Assembly: GCF_003217295.1 (NCBI RefSeq)
Contig: NZ_QJTJ01000022.1
Span: 1 to 54,385, forward strand
DNA length: 54,385 bases
Origin: Ureibacillus chungkukjangi
Lineage (GTDB): Bacteria > Bacillota > Bacilli > Bacillales_A > Planococcaceae
Reading direction: 5' to 3'
Numbering within the stretch: the stretch's first letter is position 1; the number at the start of each line of letters is the position of its first letter. The position numbers and the translations under genes are program-made. Shown piece by piece: positions 8,777 to 20,389 of the stretch. The notes under the pieces are model-generated. The model worked only from the letters and a program-made list of their open reading frames with translations. It did no database searches and was not told the DNA's origin.

Positions 8777-9645
8777 AATCACAAAAAAGCAGCCAGCACG
8801 AGCAAGGAAGCTGTTTATATTTGGTGGCAACACCAATCGGAAATTTAGAGGATATGACAGTCCGTGCACTGCGAATCCTGAAAGAAGTTGATGTGATTGC
8901 AGCTGAAGATACACGAAACACTAAAAAGCTTTGTAATTATTTCGAAATTCAAACACCTCTTGTAAGCTATCATGAGCATAATCTTGAGTACGGGGGAGAA
9001 AAGCTATTAGGCTATTTACGAGATGGGAAATCTGTTGCTTTAGTAAGTGACGCTGGGCTTCCTTGTATTTCAGATCCAGGTGCAGATATTGTTGTTAAAG
9101 CAATTGAAGAGGATTTTGCTGTTGTTCCAGTGCCTGGCGCCAATGCCGCTTTAACCGCTTTAATCGCATCTGGAATAGTACCTCAGCCCTTCTACTTCTT
9201 TGGGTTTTTAAATCGCCAAAAGAAAGAGCGTAGATTACAGCTTGAGAAATTAGCAAAGCGAGAAGAAACGATGATTTTTTATGAAGCTCCCCATCGTTTA
9301 AAAGAAACATTAAAGGATTTAGAACTCGTTTTAGGTGAGCGTAAAATAGTATTGGCTCGTGAACTGACAAAGAAATTTGAAGAGTTTTTGCGCGGTACCA
9401 TTTCGGAGGCACTAAATTGGGTAAATGAAAATGAAATCCGTGGCGAATTTTGTGTAATTTTAGAAGGTAATGTTAATGGTGAGGTTGAAGAGGAAGAAGC
9501 TGCCTATTGGACAAACCTATCTATAGTTGAACACATAGACCATTTAGTAGAAGAAAAACAAATGAATTCAAAGGATGCCATTAAAGAAGTTGCAAAGATA
9601 AGGGGCTTACCTAAACGAGATGTTTACCAGCAATACCATGTATAA
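8773..9645 (+). CDS. rsmI: 16S rRNA 2'-O-ribose C1402 methyltransferase RsmI
   Basis: This 290-residue member of the tetrapyrrole methylase-like fold methylates the 2'-OH of C1402 in 16S rRNA. It has [15 protein letters not shown] near the start, [24 protein letters not shown] and [15 protein letters not shown] in the family order, and a C-terminal helical extension. B. subtilis RsmI (YabC) has about 292 residues. GGAGGAGC precedes the ATG, which overlaps the stop of yazA. Last gene of the trmN6-yazA-rsmI group; a strong terminator follows. Confidence 0.96.
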   Translation: MKSQKSSQHEQGSCLYLVATPIGNLEDMTVRALRILKEVDVIAAEDTRNTKKLCNYFEIQTPLVSYHEHNLEYGGEKLLGYLRDGKSVALVSDAGLPCISDPGADIVVKAIEEDFAVVPVPGANAALTALIASGIVPQPFYFFGFLNRQKKERRLQLEKLAKREETMIFYEAPHRLKETLKDLELVLGERKIVLARELTKKFEEFLRGTISEALNWVNENEIRGEFCVILEGNVNGEVEEEEAAYWTNLSIVEHIDHLVEEKQMNSKDAIKEVAKIRGLPKRDVYQQYHV

Positions 9646-9694
9646 CACTTACATTAATTGGAAATAATTTGTGTAGGTAATACACAAATGCAAT

Positions 9695-9736
9695 AAAAAA
9701 GCATTGCTATTTAGATTTAAATAGCAATGCTTTTTG
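9695..9736. terminator. Terminator between rsmI and abrB, possibly bidirectional
   Basis: The perfect stem AAAGCATTGCTATTTA / TAAATAGCAATGCTTT closes a short loop, with A and T runs on both sides. It can therefore end transcription in both directions, though abrB has its own hairpin closer by. Confidence 0.85.
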
Positions 9737-9756
9737 CCTGATTAGGGCTATTCTTA

Positions 9757-9799
9757 AAAAGAAAAACGATTCTCGCAAAGGATGGCGAAAATCGTGTAT
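9757..9799 (-). terminator. Terminator of abrB
   Basis: Read on the - strand, ACGATT-TTCGC pairs with GCGA-GAATCGT and is followed by TTTTTCTTTTT. It lies about 10 bp after the abrB stop. Confidence 0.8.
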
Positions 9800-9809
9800 T
9801 TTCTTATGA

Positions 9810-10088
9810 TTATTTTGAAAAGTGTTGTTGGATTTCTTTTACTAAAATATCTGCACCTTCTGGACTTAAGATTAACTTTCCTCCAGCTAGACGGAAGTTT
9901 TCATCTGAAACTTCTCCTGTAACAGCACAAGTCATGTTAGGCATATATTTTTTAAGAATGATTTTATCGTCATCAACGTAAATTTCCAATGCATCTTTTT
10001 CTGCGATTCCTAATGTACGGCGAAGTTCAATCGGAATAACTACACGTCCTAATTCATCTACTTTACGAACGATACCTGTTGATTTCAT
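9810..10088 (-). CDS. abrB: Transition-state regulator AbrB
   Basis: This 92-residue DNA-binding protein is very close to B. subtilis AbrB. The N-terminal swapped-hairpin domain reads MKSTGIVRKVDELGRVVIPI and continues to about residue 50, followed by the multimerisation domain. The conserved Cys is in MTCAVTGEVSDENF (about 54-67). AbrB represses many post-exponential and sporulation genes during growth and is itself repressed by Spo0A. The start at 10088 follows AGGAGG on the - strand; an upstream in-frame ATG has no such site. The reverse orientation opposite rsmI and metS is the same as in B. subtilis. Confidence 0.97.
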   Translation of the reverse strand: MKSTGIVRKVDELGRVVIPIELRRTLGIAEKDALEIYVDDDKIILKKYMPNMTCAVTGEVSDENFRLAGGKLILSPEGADILVKEIQQHFSK

Positions 10089-10457
10089 GACAATATTTCC
10101 TCCTATATGTTGTATATTATATTTTACATTCGTCAAAATTCGACATATTTCATCTGTCTGATTAGAATCATACCAAGTAATCCCATAAACGTCAATTATT
10201 TAGTATTAATGGTTGAAACTTGATGTGAATAAATTATAAACATTATTATAGATAAATGAGGTTTATTTAAGATAAAATGGTATTTATTAGAGATTATTAT
10301 TATGGAACGATATAATTAGTGAGAAAAGTTCATTAAATTTACACATTTTTCTAATGTCATTTTTCGACAAAATCCTGTAATAATATTCTTTCATTGAAAC
10401 AATTTTCTTACTTCGATAAAATAAACACTATACAGTTAACAATGGAGGCCATTTTAA
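10089..10457. promoter_or_regulatory. Divergent control region between abrB and metS
   Basis: This 369-bp AT-rich region must hold the abrB promoter (leftward) and the metS promoter (rightward). On the - strand a TATAAT hexamer is present (+ strand ATTATA at 10116-10121), but no well-spaced -35 is clear. TTCGACA-like sequence, the Spo0A box core on one strand, occurs at 10140-10146 and again as TTTTCGACA at about 10361-10369. These could be 0A boxes, as AbrB genes are Spo0A-repressed. I saw no T-box motif (AGGGTGG-ACCGCG) for metS. Confidence 0.45.
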
Positions 10458-12422
<1,965 letters not shown>

Positions 12423-12436
12423 TCATTAATATTTGT

Positions 12437-12474
12437 TAAGCCTGTTGGACAAACTTCGTTCAACAGGCTTTTCA
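12437..12474 (+). terminator. Terminator after metS
   Basis: The stem AAGCCTGTTG / CAACAGGCTT is followed by TTT. It lies about 15 bp after the metS stop. Confidence 0.8.
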
Positions 12475-12674
12475 CACGAAGTCTTTATACCTAAAGAAGT
12501 TATATTATAATAATGAATTCGAGGTTGTCATATGTCGAATTAGGGAAATTCTACTAAATGAAGCGGAAATCTGTATGATTTATGACATAAAATATTCCGC
12601 TTGTAATATTTCTGTAATTTAGTTGTCAACTAAGAAATGTTTTAATCAACTACAATAAGTGAGGAGAAATTAAT

Positions 12675-13445
12675 ATGTTTATAGATACACATGTCCATTT
12701 AAATGCAGATCAATATGACGAAGACTTACAACAAGTAATCGAGAGAGCATTAGAAGCGAAAGTTGAAAAAATGGTAGTAGTTGGTTTCGATCGGAAAACG
12801 ATCGAACGAGCAATGAAGCTAGCAGCTGATTATGAATTTATCTATGCGGTAATTGGATGGCACCCTGTTGATGCAATTGATTGTACACCCGAAGATTTAG
12901 AGTGGATTGAACAGCTTGCCACTCATCCCAAAGTTGTCGGTATTGGCGAAACTGGTTTGGATTATTATTGGGATAAATCACCGAAAGAGGTACAACAAGA
13001 GCTATTCCGCAAACAAATTCATCTAGCACAAAAACTAAAGCTACCAATAATTATTCATAATCGCGAAGCAACTGGCGATGTGGTGAAAATATTACACGAA
13101 GAAAATGCAGCATCCGTTGGTGGAGTAATGCATTGTTTCAGTGGAAGTGTTGAAACGGCTCGTGAATGTATTGATATGAATTTCATGATTAGTTTAGGTG
13201 GTCCTGTCACATTTAAAAATGCTCGAATGCCAAAAGAGGTAGCGAAAGAGATTCCGCTAGAGTATTTAATGATTGAAACAGATGCCCCTTATCTAGCGCC
13301 ACATCCTTATCGCGGCAAACGTAATGAGCCGTCTTATGTGCCTTTAGTTGCTGAGGAAATTGCTCGTCAAAAAGAATTATCAATTGATGAAGTTGCGCAA
13401 GCGACAACCTCAAATGCTATTAAATTTTTTAATCTCGATGAATAG
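12675..13445 (+). CDS. tatD: TatD family metal-dependent DNase (YabD)
   Basis: This 256-residue amidohydrolase-fold protein has all TatD metal ligands: IDTHVHL (HxH near 6-8), GETGLDYYWD (Glu), IIHNREA (His), MHCFSGS (His) and IETDAPYLAP (Asp). TatD proteins are Mg2+-dependent 3'-5' deoxyribonucleases. B. subtilis YabD has 255 residues and the same place between metS and yabE. GTGAGGAG lies about 9 bp before the ATG. The yabE gene starts about 130 bp later from its own strong promoter. Confidence 0.95.
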   Translation: MFIDTHVHLNADQYDEDLQQVIERALEAKVEKMVVVGFDRKTIERAMKLAADYEFIYAVIGWHPVDAIDCTPEDLEWIEQLATHPKVVGIGETGLDYYWDKSPKEVQQELFRKQIHLAQKLKLPIIIHNREATGDVVKILHEENAASVGGVMHCFSGSVETARECIDMNFMISLGGPVTFKNARMPKEVAKEIPLEYLMIETDAPYLAPHPYRGKRNEPSYVPLVAEEIARQKELSIDEVAQATTSNAIKFFNLDE

Positions 13446-13447
13446 AT

Positions 13448-13479
13448 TTCCTAAATGCCTCCAATACTGCGTTTAGGAA
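13448..13479 (+). terminator. Hairpin after tatD, possible weak terminator
   Basis: TTCCTAAA and TTTAGGAA form a perfect 8-bp stem three bases after the tatD stop. The following sequence is GCTTCGTTTAAA, with no true T run, so termination is uncertain. Confidence 0.4.
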
Positions 13480-13521
13480 GCTTCGTTTAAATGGACTATT
13501 TTTTCGGAAAAATTAATTTGG

Positions 13522-13550
13522 TTGACAGCTAGAAAAGTAGTCCGTATAAT
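13522..13550 (+). promoter_or_regulatory. Consensus SigA promoter of the yabE-type gene
   Basis: TTGACA at 13522-13527 and TATAAT at 13545-13550 are separated by exactly 17 bp. Both boxes match the vegetative consensus. The start codon lies 29 bp after the -10 box, leaving a leader of about 20 nt. Confidence 0.85.
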
Positions 13551-13578
13551 CCAACGAGTGCTAAGGAGGCGTTTTTTC

Positions 13579-14784
13579 ATGTCAAAAATAAGTACCATGA
13601 AAAACTTGTTCCGAGGATCATTGAGGAGTAAGCAAACAGTGGTTGGTGTGGTTTCACTGATTCTGTTTGTTTCAGTAGTTTCGTTCATAGTATTTCAAGT
13701 CACCAAGGATTCGGTGGTCGTAAATGCGAACGGAAAAGAAGAAGAATTTTCAACTCACGCAAAAACAGTAGGCGACCTTCTTGAACAAGAAGGTATCGTA
13801 ATCACTCAATATGATAAAGTATCACCCTCACTGAATACAGAAATCGTTAATGGTTTAACGATTGATTGGGAACAAGCAAGAGAAGTAACAATTTCAGTTG
13901 ACGGAAGTCAGTCAAAAGTATGGACAACTGAAAGTAAAGTGAAGAACATTTTGGAAGAAGCAAATATCGAAGTAACAGAGCATGATGTATTATCACAAGC
14001 TTTGGACGCAGAAGTAGGCGAGACTAACCAAATTGATATTCAAAAGGCGTTTCAGTTAACGCTTGTCGATGGTTTAGAAGAAAGACAAGTTTGGTCCACT
14101 TCGACTACGGTCGCTAACTTTTTGAAACAACAGGGAATTCAGCTTAATGAGTTTGATCGTGTTGAAAATGATCTGGAGAAAGAAATTACACCAGAAGATA
14201 AAATCACAGTTGTTCGCGTAGAAAAAGTTACCGATGTAGTGGAAGAATCTATTGATTTCGCAGTAGAAACGAAATCAGACTCTTCATTGCTAAAAGGAAA
14301 AGAAAAAGTTGTAGCTAAGGGCGAGAAAGGGAAAGTGTCTCGTACCTACGAAGTTATTAAAGAAAATGGTAAAGTTATAGAGAAAGTTTTAAAATCAGAA
14401 GATGTAATTCAAAAACCAACTACAAAAGTAGTAGCAGTTGGGACAAAGGTTGTAACAGCAGCTGTTTCTCGTAGTAATAGTGCATCATCTTCAAGCAGCA
14501 GTAAAGAATTTTATGTCACTGCAACAGCATATACAGCAGGCTGTGCAGGCTGTTCAGGTGTAACAGCAACAGGCTTAACATTAAAAGATGGTATGAAAGT
14601 AATTGCTGTAGACCCAAGTGTTATTCCATTAGGAACTAAAGTATGGGTAGAAGGCTACGGGAATGCCATTGCTGCTGACAAAGGCAGTGCCATCAAGGGC
14701 AATAAAATCGACGTATTTGTAAGCTCAACGAACCAAGCAAACAGCTGGGGACGCAAAAAAGTACGCATCAAAATTTTAAACTAA
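13579..14784 (+). CDS. yabE: YabE-type protein with DUF348, G5 and 3D domains
   Basis: This 401-residue protein is predicted to be secreted or anchored. Residues 1-20 are basic and a membrane segment follows at about 23-45. Three DUF348 repeats come next (about 50-225); recurring features are runs such as KTVGDLLEQEGI, KVKNILEEANIEV and TTVANFLKQQGIQL. A G5-like domain covers about 225-305. A Ser-rich linker leads to the 3D domain (about 315-400), with TAYTAGCAGCSG, ATG, AVDPSVIPLGTKVWVEGYG and ADKGSAIKGNKIDVFV. This is the architecture of B. subtilis YabE, a putative peptidoglycan-lytic Rpf/Sps-type enzyme; the 3D fold resembles lytic transglycosylases. AAGGAGGCG precedes the ATG at 13579. 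A perfect promoter lies upstream and a strong terminator follows. Confidence 0.93.
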   Translation: MSKISTMKNLFRGSLRSKQTVVGVVSLILFVSVVSFIVFQVTKDSVVVNANGKEEEFSTHAKTVGDLLEQEGIVITQYDKVSPSLNTEIVNGLTIDWEQAREVTISVDGSQSKVWTTESKVKNILEEANIEVTEHDVLSQALDAEVGETNQIDIQKAFQLTLVDGLEERQVWSTSTTVANFLKQQGIQLNEFDRVENDLEKEITPEDKITVVRVEKVTDVVEESIDFAVETKSDSSLLKGKEKVVAKGEKGKVSRTYEVIKENGKVIEKVLKSEDVIQKPTTKVVAVGTKVVTAAVSRSNSASSSSSSKEFYVTATAYTAGCAGCSGVTATGLTLKDGMKVIAVDPSVIPLGTKVWVEGYGNAIAADKGSAIKGNKIDVFVSSTNQANSWGRKKVRIKILN

Positions 14785-14830
14785 AACTAGTAACTTAAAA
14801 AAAGTTTAGCATGATTCAACCAAAATGTAT

Positions 14831-14869
14831 GAAGCCTCCCTGTAGACTGACAGGGAGGCTTTTTTTTGC
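14831..14869 (+). terminator. Terminator after yabE
   Basis: AAGCCTCCCTGT pairs with ACAGGGAGGCTT around a 6-nt loop and is followed by eight T. It is one of the strongest terminators in the window. The tandem array starts 20 bp later. Confidence 0.92.
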
Positions 14870-14890
14870 GGGTAAATCGGTTCACATTAA

Positions 14891-15410
14891 GACGAAGCAA
14901 AGCGATACCGAGTGTGAAAGGTAGTAAAATCCTTCAGATTGCGACGAAGCGAAGCAATACCGAGTGTGAAAGGAAGTAATCGTGCTCGTATTGCGACGAA
15001 GCAAAGTGATAGCCAGTGTAAAAGGTAGTAATCGTGCACGTATTGAAACGAAGTGGAGGGATAGCAAGTATGAAAGGAAGTAATCGTGCACGTATTGGGA
15101 CGAAGCGAAGCGATACCGAGTGTGAAAGGAAGTAATCGTGCTCGTATTGCGACGAAGCAAAGTGATAGCCAGTGTAAAAGGTAGTAATCGTGCACGTATT
15201 GAAACGAAGTGGAGGGATAGCAAGTATGAAAGGAAGTAATCGTGCACGTATTGCGACGAAGCGAAGCGATAGCTCAGATGGAAGGTAGCAAACCTGCCCG
15301 CATTACGACGATACGAAGCGTTTAACTAGATGAAAGGTAGCAATCACGCACGCCTTACGACGATGTAAAAAGGTTTCCCTAATGGAAGGTAGTAAACCCG
15401 TTCACTTTAC
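14891..15410. repeat. Tandem array of ten 52-bp units
   Basis: Ten head-to-tail units of exactly 52 bp start at 14891, 14943, 14995, 15047, 15099, 15151, 15203, 15255, 15307 and 15359. A typical unit opens GACGAAGCGAAGCGATA, passes through GTGTGAAAGGAAGTAATCG and ends GTGCACGTATTGC. Units 2-4 (14943-15098) and 5-7 (15099-15254) are a recent 156-bp duplication with two differences. Unit 1 and units 8-10 are more diverged, and the bases before 14891 look like the tail of an older unit. Units 3, 4, 6 and 7 hold the 8-bp palindrome CGTGCACG. There are no spacers, so it is not CRISPR. The unit is not a multiple of three, so it is not a coding repeat. The 272 bp from 15411 to rnmV hold nothing I recognise. 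Confidence 0.95.
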
Positions 15411-15682
15411 ACCAATCTGGAGCAATTTCCACTTAGAATCGTCTAATACTCTAATCTTATCTTGGAATCTCGACGGTCCAGACAAGTTGTAGGGACGCTA
15501 AATGTTACCCAATGCTACCGCCTCACCACTACAGCCGTAATGCTAATAAGCAAACCTACCATACTTAAGAACAAGCAGCGGTTAATCAATTGCCTCAAAA
15601 TCACAGCAAACCAATCAAAACGACGTCTAGTCACTTTTCATGTTATTATAGTCAGAGATTGCTTTAGAAGAGGGGTATATTT

Positions 15683-17129
<1,447 letters not shown>

Positions 17130-17183
17130 TTTGAACAAGAATCTATAATCTATAAGTTTTAAGGTTTTTTTATATAAAAAAAG

Positions 17184-17253
17184 TTGACAAGGATATTTGT
17201 CTGCTGATAAAATATTATAATTTGTTGACAGTTACCCAGAAATGGGCTATAAT
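17184..17253 (+). promoter_or_regulatory. Tandem SigA promoters of veg
   Basis: The first promoter has TTGACA at 17184-17189 and TAAAAT at 17208-17213 with an 18-bp spacer. The second has TTGACA at 17225-17230 and TATAAT at 17248-17253 with a 17-bp spacer and is a full consensus match. The B. subtilis veg promoter is a classic strong vegetative promoter, so strong constitutive expression is expected here too. Confidence 0.88.
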
Positions 17254-17277
17254 ATTGTGTAGTGAGGTGTATGCGAA

Positions 17278-17538
17278 ATGCCAAAAACGTTAGCTGACAT
17301 TAAGAAGTCTCTAGATTGTAATTTGGGTAAACGTTTGCGATTAAAAGCAAATGGTGGTCGCAAGAAAACGGTTGAGTGTGATGGAGTACTTAGTGACACA
17401 TATCACGCAGTCTTTGTCGTTGAGCTCGATCAAGAAGATAACGCTTGTAAACGCGTTTCTTATAGCTACACAGATATTTTAACAGAAGCAGTAGAAATCA
17501 CGTTTTTAGATGATGTTCAGGTTGCAATTGCCAAATAG
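17278..17538 (+). CDS. veg: Veg protein
   Basis: This 86-residue protein has the exact length of B. subtilis Veg and keeps [20 protein letters not shown] at the N-terminus and [12 protein letters not shown] with EITF near the end. Veg has been linked to biofilm formation through the SinR/SlrR control system; no enzymatic motif is visible. GTGAGGTG lies 7 bp before the ATG. Two strong promoters lie directly upstream and a terminator directly downstream, so it is a single-gene transcription unit. Confidence 0.95.
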   Translation: MPKTLADIKKSLDCNLGKRLRLKANGGRKKTVECDGVLSDTYHAVFVVELDQEDNACKRVSYSYTDILTEAVEITFLDDVQVAIAK

Positions 17539-17555
17539 TTTTTATTTGTCTTATT

Positions 17556-17587
17556 AAAACACTCGATTTTTCGGGTGTTTTTTATTT
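17556..17587 (+). terminator. Terminator after veg
   Basis: AAAACACTCGA pairs with TCGGGTGTTTT around TTTT and is followed by TTTATTTT. It starts 17 bp after the veg stop. Confidence 0.85.
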
Positions 17588-17603
17588 TCTTTCGCACATA
17601 CTA
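17575..17603 (+). promoter_or_regulatory. Possible SigG promoter of sspF
   Basis: CATACTA at 17597-17603 fits the SigG -10 consensus CATnHTA. A poor -35 candidate, GTGTT, sits 17 bp upstream, inside the veg terminator. The known forespore expression of sspF supports it; the -35 does not. Confidence 0.4.
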
Positions 17604-17642
17604 GTATTGTCAACCTACTTATTCCTAAGGAGGCAAAACTGC

Positions 17643-17837
17643 ATGGCCAGAAGAAAAGGTATCATGTCGAGTCGTCTAAAAGAAGAGATAGCCAAGGAAC
17701 TCGGATTTTACGATGTAGTCGAACGTGAAGGCTGGGGTGGAATTAAGTCACGTGATGCAGGTAACATGGTAAAGCGAGCAATTGAAATGGCCGAACAAGG
17801 TCTAGCACAGCAAAACCAAAAAAATATGAATAAGTAG
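17643..17837 (+). CDS. sspF: Small acid-soluble spore protein SspF (alpha/beta type)
   Basis: This 64-residue protein is a minor alpha/beta-type SASP. It keeps KEELFYD-like helix features as ELGFYDVV and the family signature [20 protein letters not shown] (about 34-53). Such proteins coat and protect spore DNA. B. subtilis SspF has 61 residues. AAGGAGG precedes the ATG at 17643; an upstream in-frame start at 17607 is ignored. It lies between veg and ispE, as in B. subtilis, and has its own terminator. Expression in the forespore under SigG is expected from the family. Confidence 0.95.
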   Translation: MARRKGIMSSRLKEEIAKELGFYDVVEREGWGGIKSRDAGNMVKRAIEMAEQGLAQQNQKNMNK

Positions 17838-17849
17838 TGTTGACACTTC

Positions 17850-17888
17850 GCCAATAGCTCCTATTAAGGAGACTATTGGCTTTTACTT
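17850..17888 (+). terminator. Terminator after sspF
   Basis: GCCAATAG pairs with CTATTGGC, with a CTCCT/AGGAG inner extension, followed by TTTTACTTTA. Confidence 0.8.
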
Positions 17889-18026
17889 TATCTAAAACAA
17901 ATGAAGTGCTACAAGAAGAATGAGCTAGCGACACTTGTACGTACACTATGGTAAAATATATGGAAGTATAGAAGCTAAAATCAAAGATGAATAAAAGATT
18001 TGGATGGCAATCCGAGGAGGATATAT

Positions 18027-18893
18027 ATGCTTTATGTAAAAGCCCCAGCGAAAATAAATTTAACTTTAGATGTTTTATATAAACGCCCTGATAATTATCA
18101 TGAAGTAGAAATGATTATGACAACTGTTGACTTAAGCGATCGAATTGGACTTGAGTCTCGAAATGATGGTTTAATCAAAATTATTTCAACAAATGGTTTT
18201 ATTCCGGACGATAACCGAAACCTTGCTTACCAAGCTGCACAGCTAATCAAAGATACATATGGTATAGCTGATGGGGTTACAATTTCAATTGAAAAGGAAA
18301 TCCCGGTAGCAGCAGGTCTTGCAGGAGGAAGTAGTGATGCGGCCGCTACATTAAAAGGGTTAAACGAATTATGGAATTTAAACTTATCCATCGATACATT
18401 AGCTGAGCTAGGAGCTAAAATTGGCTCTGATGTTTCGTTCTGCATTTATGGTGGGACAGCGCTTGCAACTGGGCGCGGTGAGAAAATTCAAAAGTTACCG
18501 GCTCCTCCAACTTGCTGGGTCGTTTTAGCCAAACCTAAAATCGGTGTTTCAACAGCACAGGTTTATGGTGGGTTAAATATAGAGGGAATCGAACACCCGA
18601 ATACGAAACAAATGATTCAAGCGATAGAAACAAATGATTATGATTTAATGTGTGCTTCTATGGGAAATGTCCTAGAATCCGTTACATTTAACCTGCATCC
18701 AGAAGTTGTAATGATTAAGGAACAAATGAAGCGTTTTGGTGCAGATGCAGTGCTAATGAGCGGCAGTGGTCCAACTGTATTTGGTCTAGTAGATAATGAG
18801 TCTAGATTAGGAAGAATATATAACGGCTTAAGAGGTTTTTGTGATGAGGTTTTTGCAGTTCGATTGTTAGGTGAAAGGAATTCACTTGCTTAA
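18027..18893 (+). CDS. ispE: 4-diphosphocytidyl-2-C-methyl-D-erythritol kinase
   Basis: This 288-residue GHMP-family kinase phosphorylates CDP-ME at the 2-hydroxyl in the MEP pathway of isoprenoid synthesis. It has [13 protein letters not shown] near the start (catalytic Lys), [14 protein letters not shown], the glycine-rich ATP loop [14 protein letters not shown] at about 95-108, GSDVSF with the catalytic Asp, and [11 protein letters not shown] near the end. GAGGAGG lies about 7 bp before the ATG at 18027. B. subtilis IspE has 289 residues. purR follows after about 140 bp. Confidence 0.96.
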   Translation: MLYVKAPAKINLTLDVLYKRPDNYHEVEMIMTTVDLSDRIGLESRNDGLIKIISTNGFIPDDNRNLAYQAAQLIKDTYGIADGVTISIEKEIPVAAGLAGGSSDAAATLKGLNELWNLNLSIDTLAELGAKIGSDVSFCIYGGTALATGRGEKIQKLPAPPTCWVVLAKPKIGVSTAQVYGGLNIEGIEHPNTKQMIQAIETNDYDLMCASMGNVLESVTFNLHPEVVMIKEQMKRFGADAVLMSGSGPTVFGLVDNESRLGRIYNGLRGFCDEVFAVRLLGERNSLA

Positions 18894-18970
18894 ATGCGTA
18901 TATTTGTGGTACTTTTTCTATAAAATATTCGTGTTTATAAATCGATTTAAATGTAGGAAATGGAAAGAGG

Positions 18971-19006
18971 ACTGTCTGCTATTAATTTAGTAGGCAGTTA
19001 ATTTTA
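18971..19006 (+). terminator. Hairpin between ispE and purR, possible terminator
   Basis: CTGTCTGCTA pairs with TAGTAGGCAG around TTAATT, then TTAATTTT follows. The tail is only moderately T-rich. No PurR box is evident to me here. Confidence 0.45.
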
Positions 19007-19032
19007 CATTTTGTAGAAGTGGAGTGGATCTC

Positions 19033-19860
19033 GTGAAATGGAAGCGTAGCGAACGCCTTGTTGATATGACATATTATTTACTTGAGCATCCACATCAGCT
19101 AATACCTTTAACTTTTTTTTCTGAAACATATCAATCTGCCAAATCCTCAATTAGTGAAGATTTATCGATTGTTAAAGAAACGTTTGAAGAAAAAGGAATT
19201 GGATTGTTGATGACCGTACCGGGAGCAGCAGGCGGGGTAAAATATATTCCTAAGATGTCTGATAGTGAAGTGCGGGAGATTATTCAAATATTGATTACTC
19301 AGTTAAGTCAGTCTGATCGTCTATTACCAGGTGGTTATTTATTTATGACTGATTTACTAGGTAATCCTGAACTGATGAATAGAGTCGGAAAAGTATTTGC
19401 AAGCATTTATGCTGACCAAAAAATTGATGTCATTATGACGGTGGCAACGAAAGGGATTTCGATTGCGCATTCAATTGCAAGACATTTAAATGTTCCTGTT
19501 GTTGTCGTACGTAGAGATAGCAAGGTAACGGAAGGTTCTACCGTAAGTATTAATTATGTATCTGGATCTTCCCGACGTATTCAAACAATGGTACTTTCTA
19601 AACGCAGTATGAAGGGCGGCCAGCGCGTACTCATAACGGATGACTTTATGAAGGTTGGCGGTACGATGAATGGTATGAAAAATCTGCTAGAGGAATTTGA
19701 CTGTGAGTTAGCGGGAATGGCTGTATTAGTAGAAGCAGAACATGCTGATGAAACACTGGTAGATGATTACTATTCTTTAGTAAAGCTTCATGCGGTAAAC
19801 GAAAAGGATCGTACAATTGCTTTAAGTGAAGGTAACTATTTTTTAAAGGAGAGAAAATAA
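19033..19860 (+). CDS. purR: Purine operon repressor PurR
   Basis: This 275-residue protein is the Gram-positive PurR, unrelated to the LacI-type PurR. The N-terminal winged helix includes [20 protein letters not shown] and [14 protein letters not shown]. The C-terminal PRTase-like domain has [16 protein letters not shown] and the PRPP-binding [15 protein letters not shown]. It represses purine genes and is relieved by PRPP. I start at GTG 19033, where GGAG is about 8 bp upstream and the protein begins [11 protein letters not shown], like the family; GTG at 19024 overlaps the ribosome binding site. ridA follows after one base, so the two are an operon. Confidence 0.95.
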   Translation: MKWKRSERLVDMTYYLLEHPHQLIPLTFFSETYQSAKSSISEDLSIVKETFEEKGIGLLMTVPGAAGGVKYIPKMSDSEVREIIQILITQLSQSDRLLPGGYLFMTDLLGNPELMNRVGKVFASIYADQKIDVIMTVATKGISIAHSIARHLNVPVVVVRRDSKVTEGSTVSINYVSGSSRRIQTMVLSKRSMKGGQRVLITDDFMKVGGTMNGMKNLLEEFDCELAGMAVLVEAEHADETLVDDYYSLVKLHAVNEKDRTIALSEGNYFLKERK

Positions 19861-19861
19861 A

Positions 19862-20236
19862 ATGAAAACAGTATCTACAACAAATGCACCAGCTGCAATT
19901 GGACCCTATGCACAAGGTATCGTAGTAAATGGAATCTTTTATAGTTCTGGACAAATTCCTTTAACAGCTTCGGGCGAATTAGTAGAAGGCGATATCGTCG
20001 TACAAACAAATCAAGTATTCGAAAATTTAAACGCAGTTTTAGAAGCAGCAGGTAGTTCACTAGATAAAGTTGTGAAAACAACTGTATTTATGGGGGATAT
20101 GAACGACTTCGCGGCTATGAATGAAACATATGCAAAGCATTTTGGTGATCATAAACCTGCTCGTTCTGCAGTAGAGGTTGCTAGACTACCAAAAGATGTA
20201 AAAGTAGAAATCGAAGTAATTGCAGTAGTAGAATAA
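19862..20236 (+). CDS. ridA: RidA family reactive intermediate deaminase (YabJ)
   Basis: This 124-residue protein is a YjgF/YER057c/UK114 member. It has [13 protein letters not shown] near the start, [15 protein letters not shown], and [20 protein letters not shown] at the end, with the catalytic Arg of the PARSAVEV motif. RidA hydrolyses reactive enamine/imine intermediates made by PLP enzymes. In B. subtilis yabJ is co-transcribed with purR. Here the ribosome binding site (AAAGGAGAG) lies inside the end of purR and the start is one base past the purR stop. A terminator follows. Confidence 0.96.
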   Translation: MKTVSTTNAPAAIGPYAQGIVVNGIFYSSGQIPLTASGELVEGDIVVQTNQVFENLNAVLEAAGSSLDKVVKTTVFMGDMNDFAAMNETYAKHFGDHKPARSAVEVARLPKDVKVEIEVIAVVE

Positions 20237-20245
20237 AATAGTTAA

Positions 20246-20280
20246 ATGATGGAGGCAAAATAGCTTCCATCATTTTTTTT
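20246..20280 (+). terminator. Terminator after ridA
   Basis: ATGATGGA-GC pairs with GC-TCCATCAT around a short A-rich loop and is followed by eight T. Confidence 0.88.
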
Positions 20281-20323
20281 ACAAAAAATATTTATAATTT
20301 TTCAAATTTTTGTATAATGGAAG

Positions 20324-20349
20324 AAGGGAATTTGAAATTTTTGTAGAAT
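20324..20349 (+). promoter_or_regulatory. Candidate SigH promoter of spoVG
   Basis: AAGGGAATT at 20324-20332 resembles the SigH -35 (RnAGGAWWW), and GTAGAAT at 20343-20349 resembles the -10 (RnnGAAT) with suitable spacing. B. subtilis spoVG is a model SigH gene, which supports this. The -35 has one mismatch (GGGAA). Confidence 0.6.
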
Positions 20350-20389
20350 CATATCTTTTAAAGGCATCATAGAAGAGAGGAGTGAAATA

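Noticed and set aside
10089-10457. T-box or S-box before metS
   Set aside because: None of the core motifs is present in the 369-bp leader region; only AT-rich sequence and 0A-like sites were seen.
14882-15247. Long - strand open frames (up to 121 codons) over the tandem array
   Set aside because: They arise because a 52-bp repeat cycles through all three frames, so one stop-free phase stays open. No ribosome binding site, no plausible composition, and the repeat length is not a multiple of three.
14891-15410. CRISPR array
   Set aside because: The units are contiguous with no unique spacers, the repeat is not of typical CRISPR type, and no cas genes are in the window.
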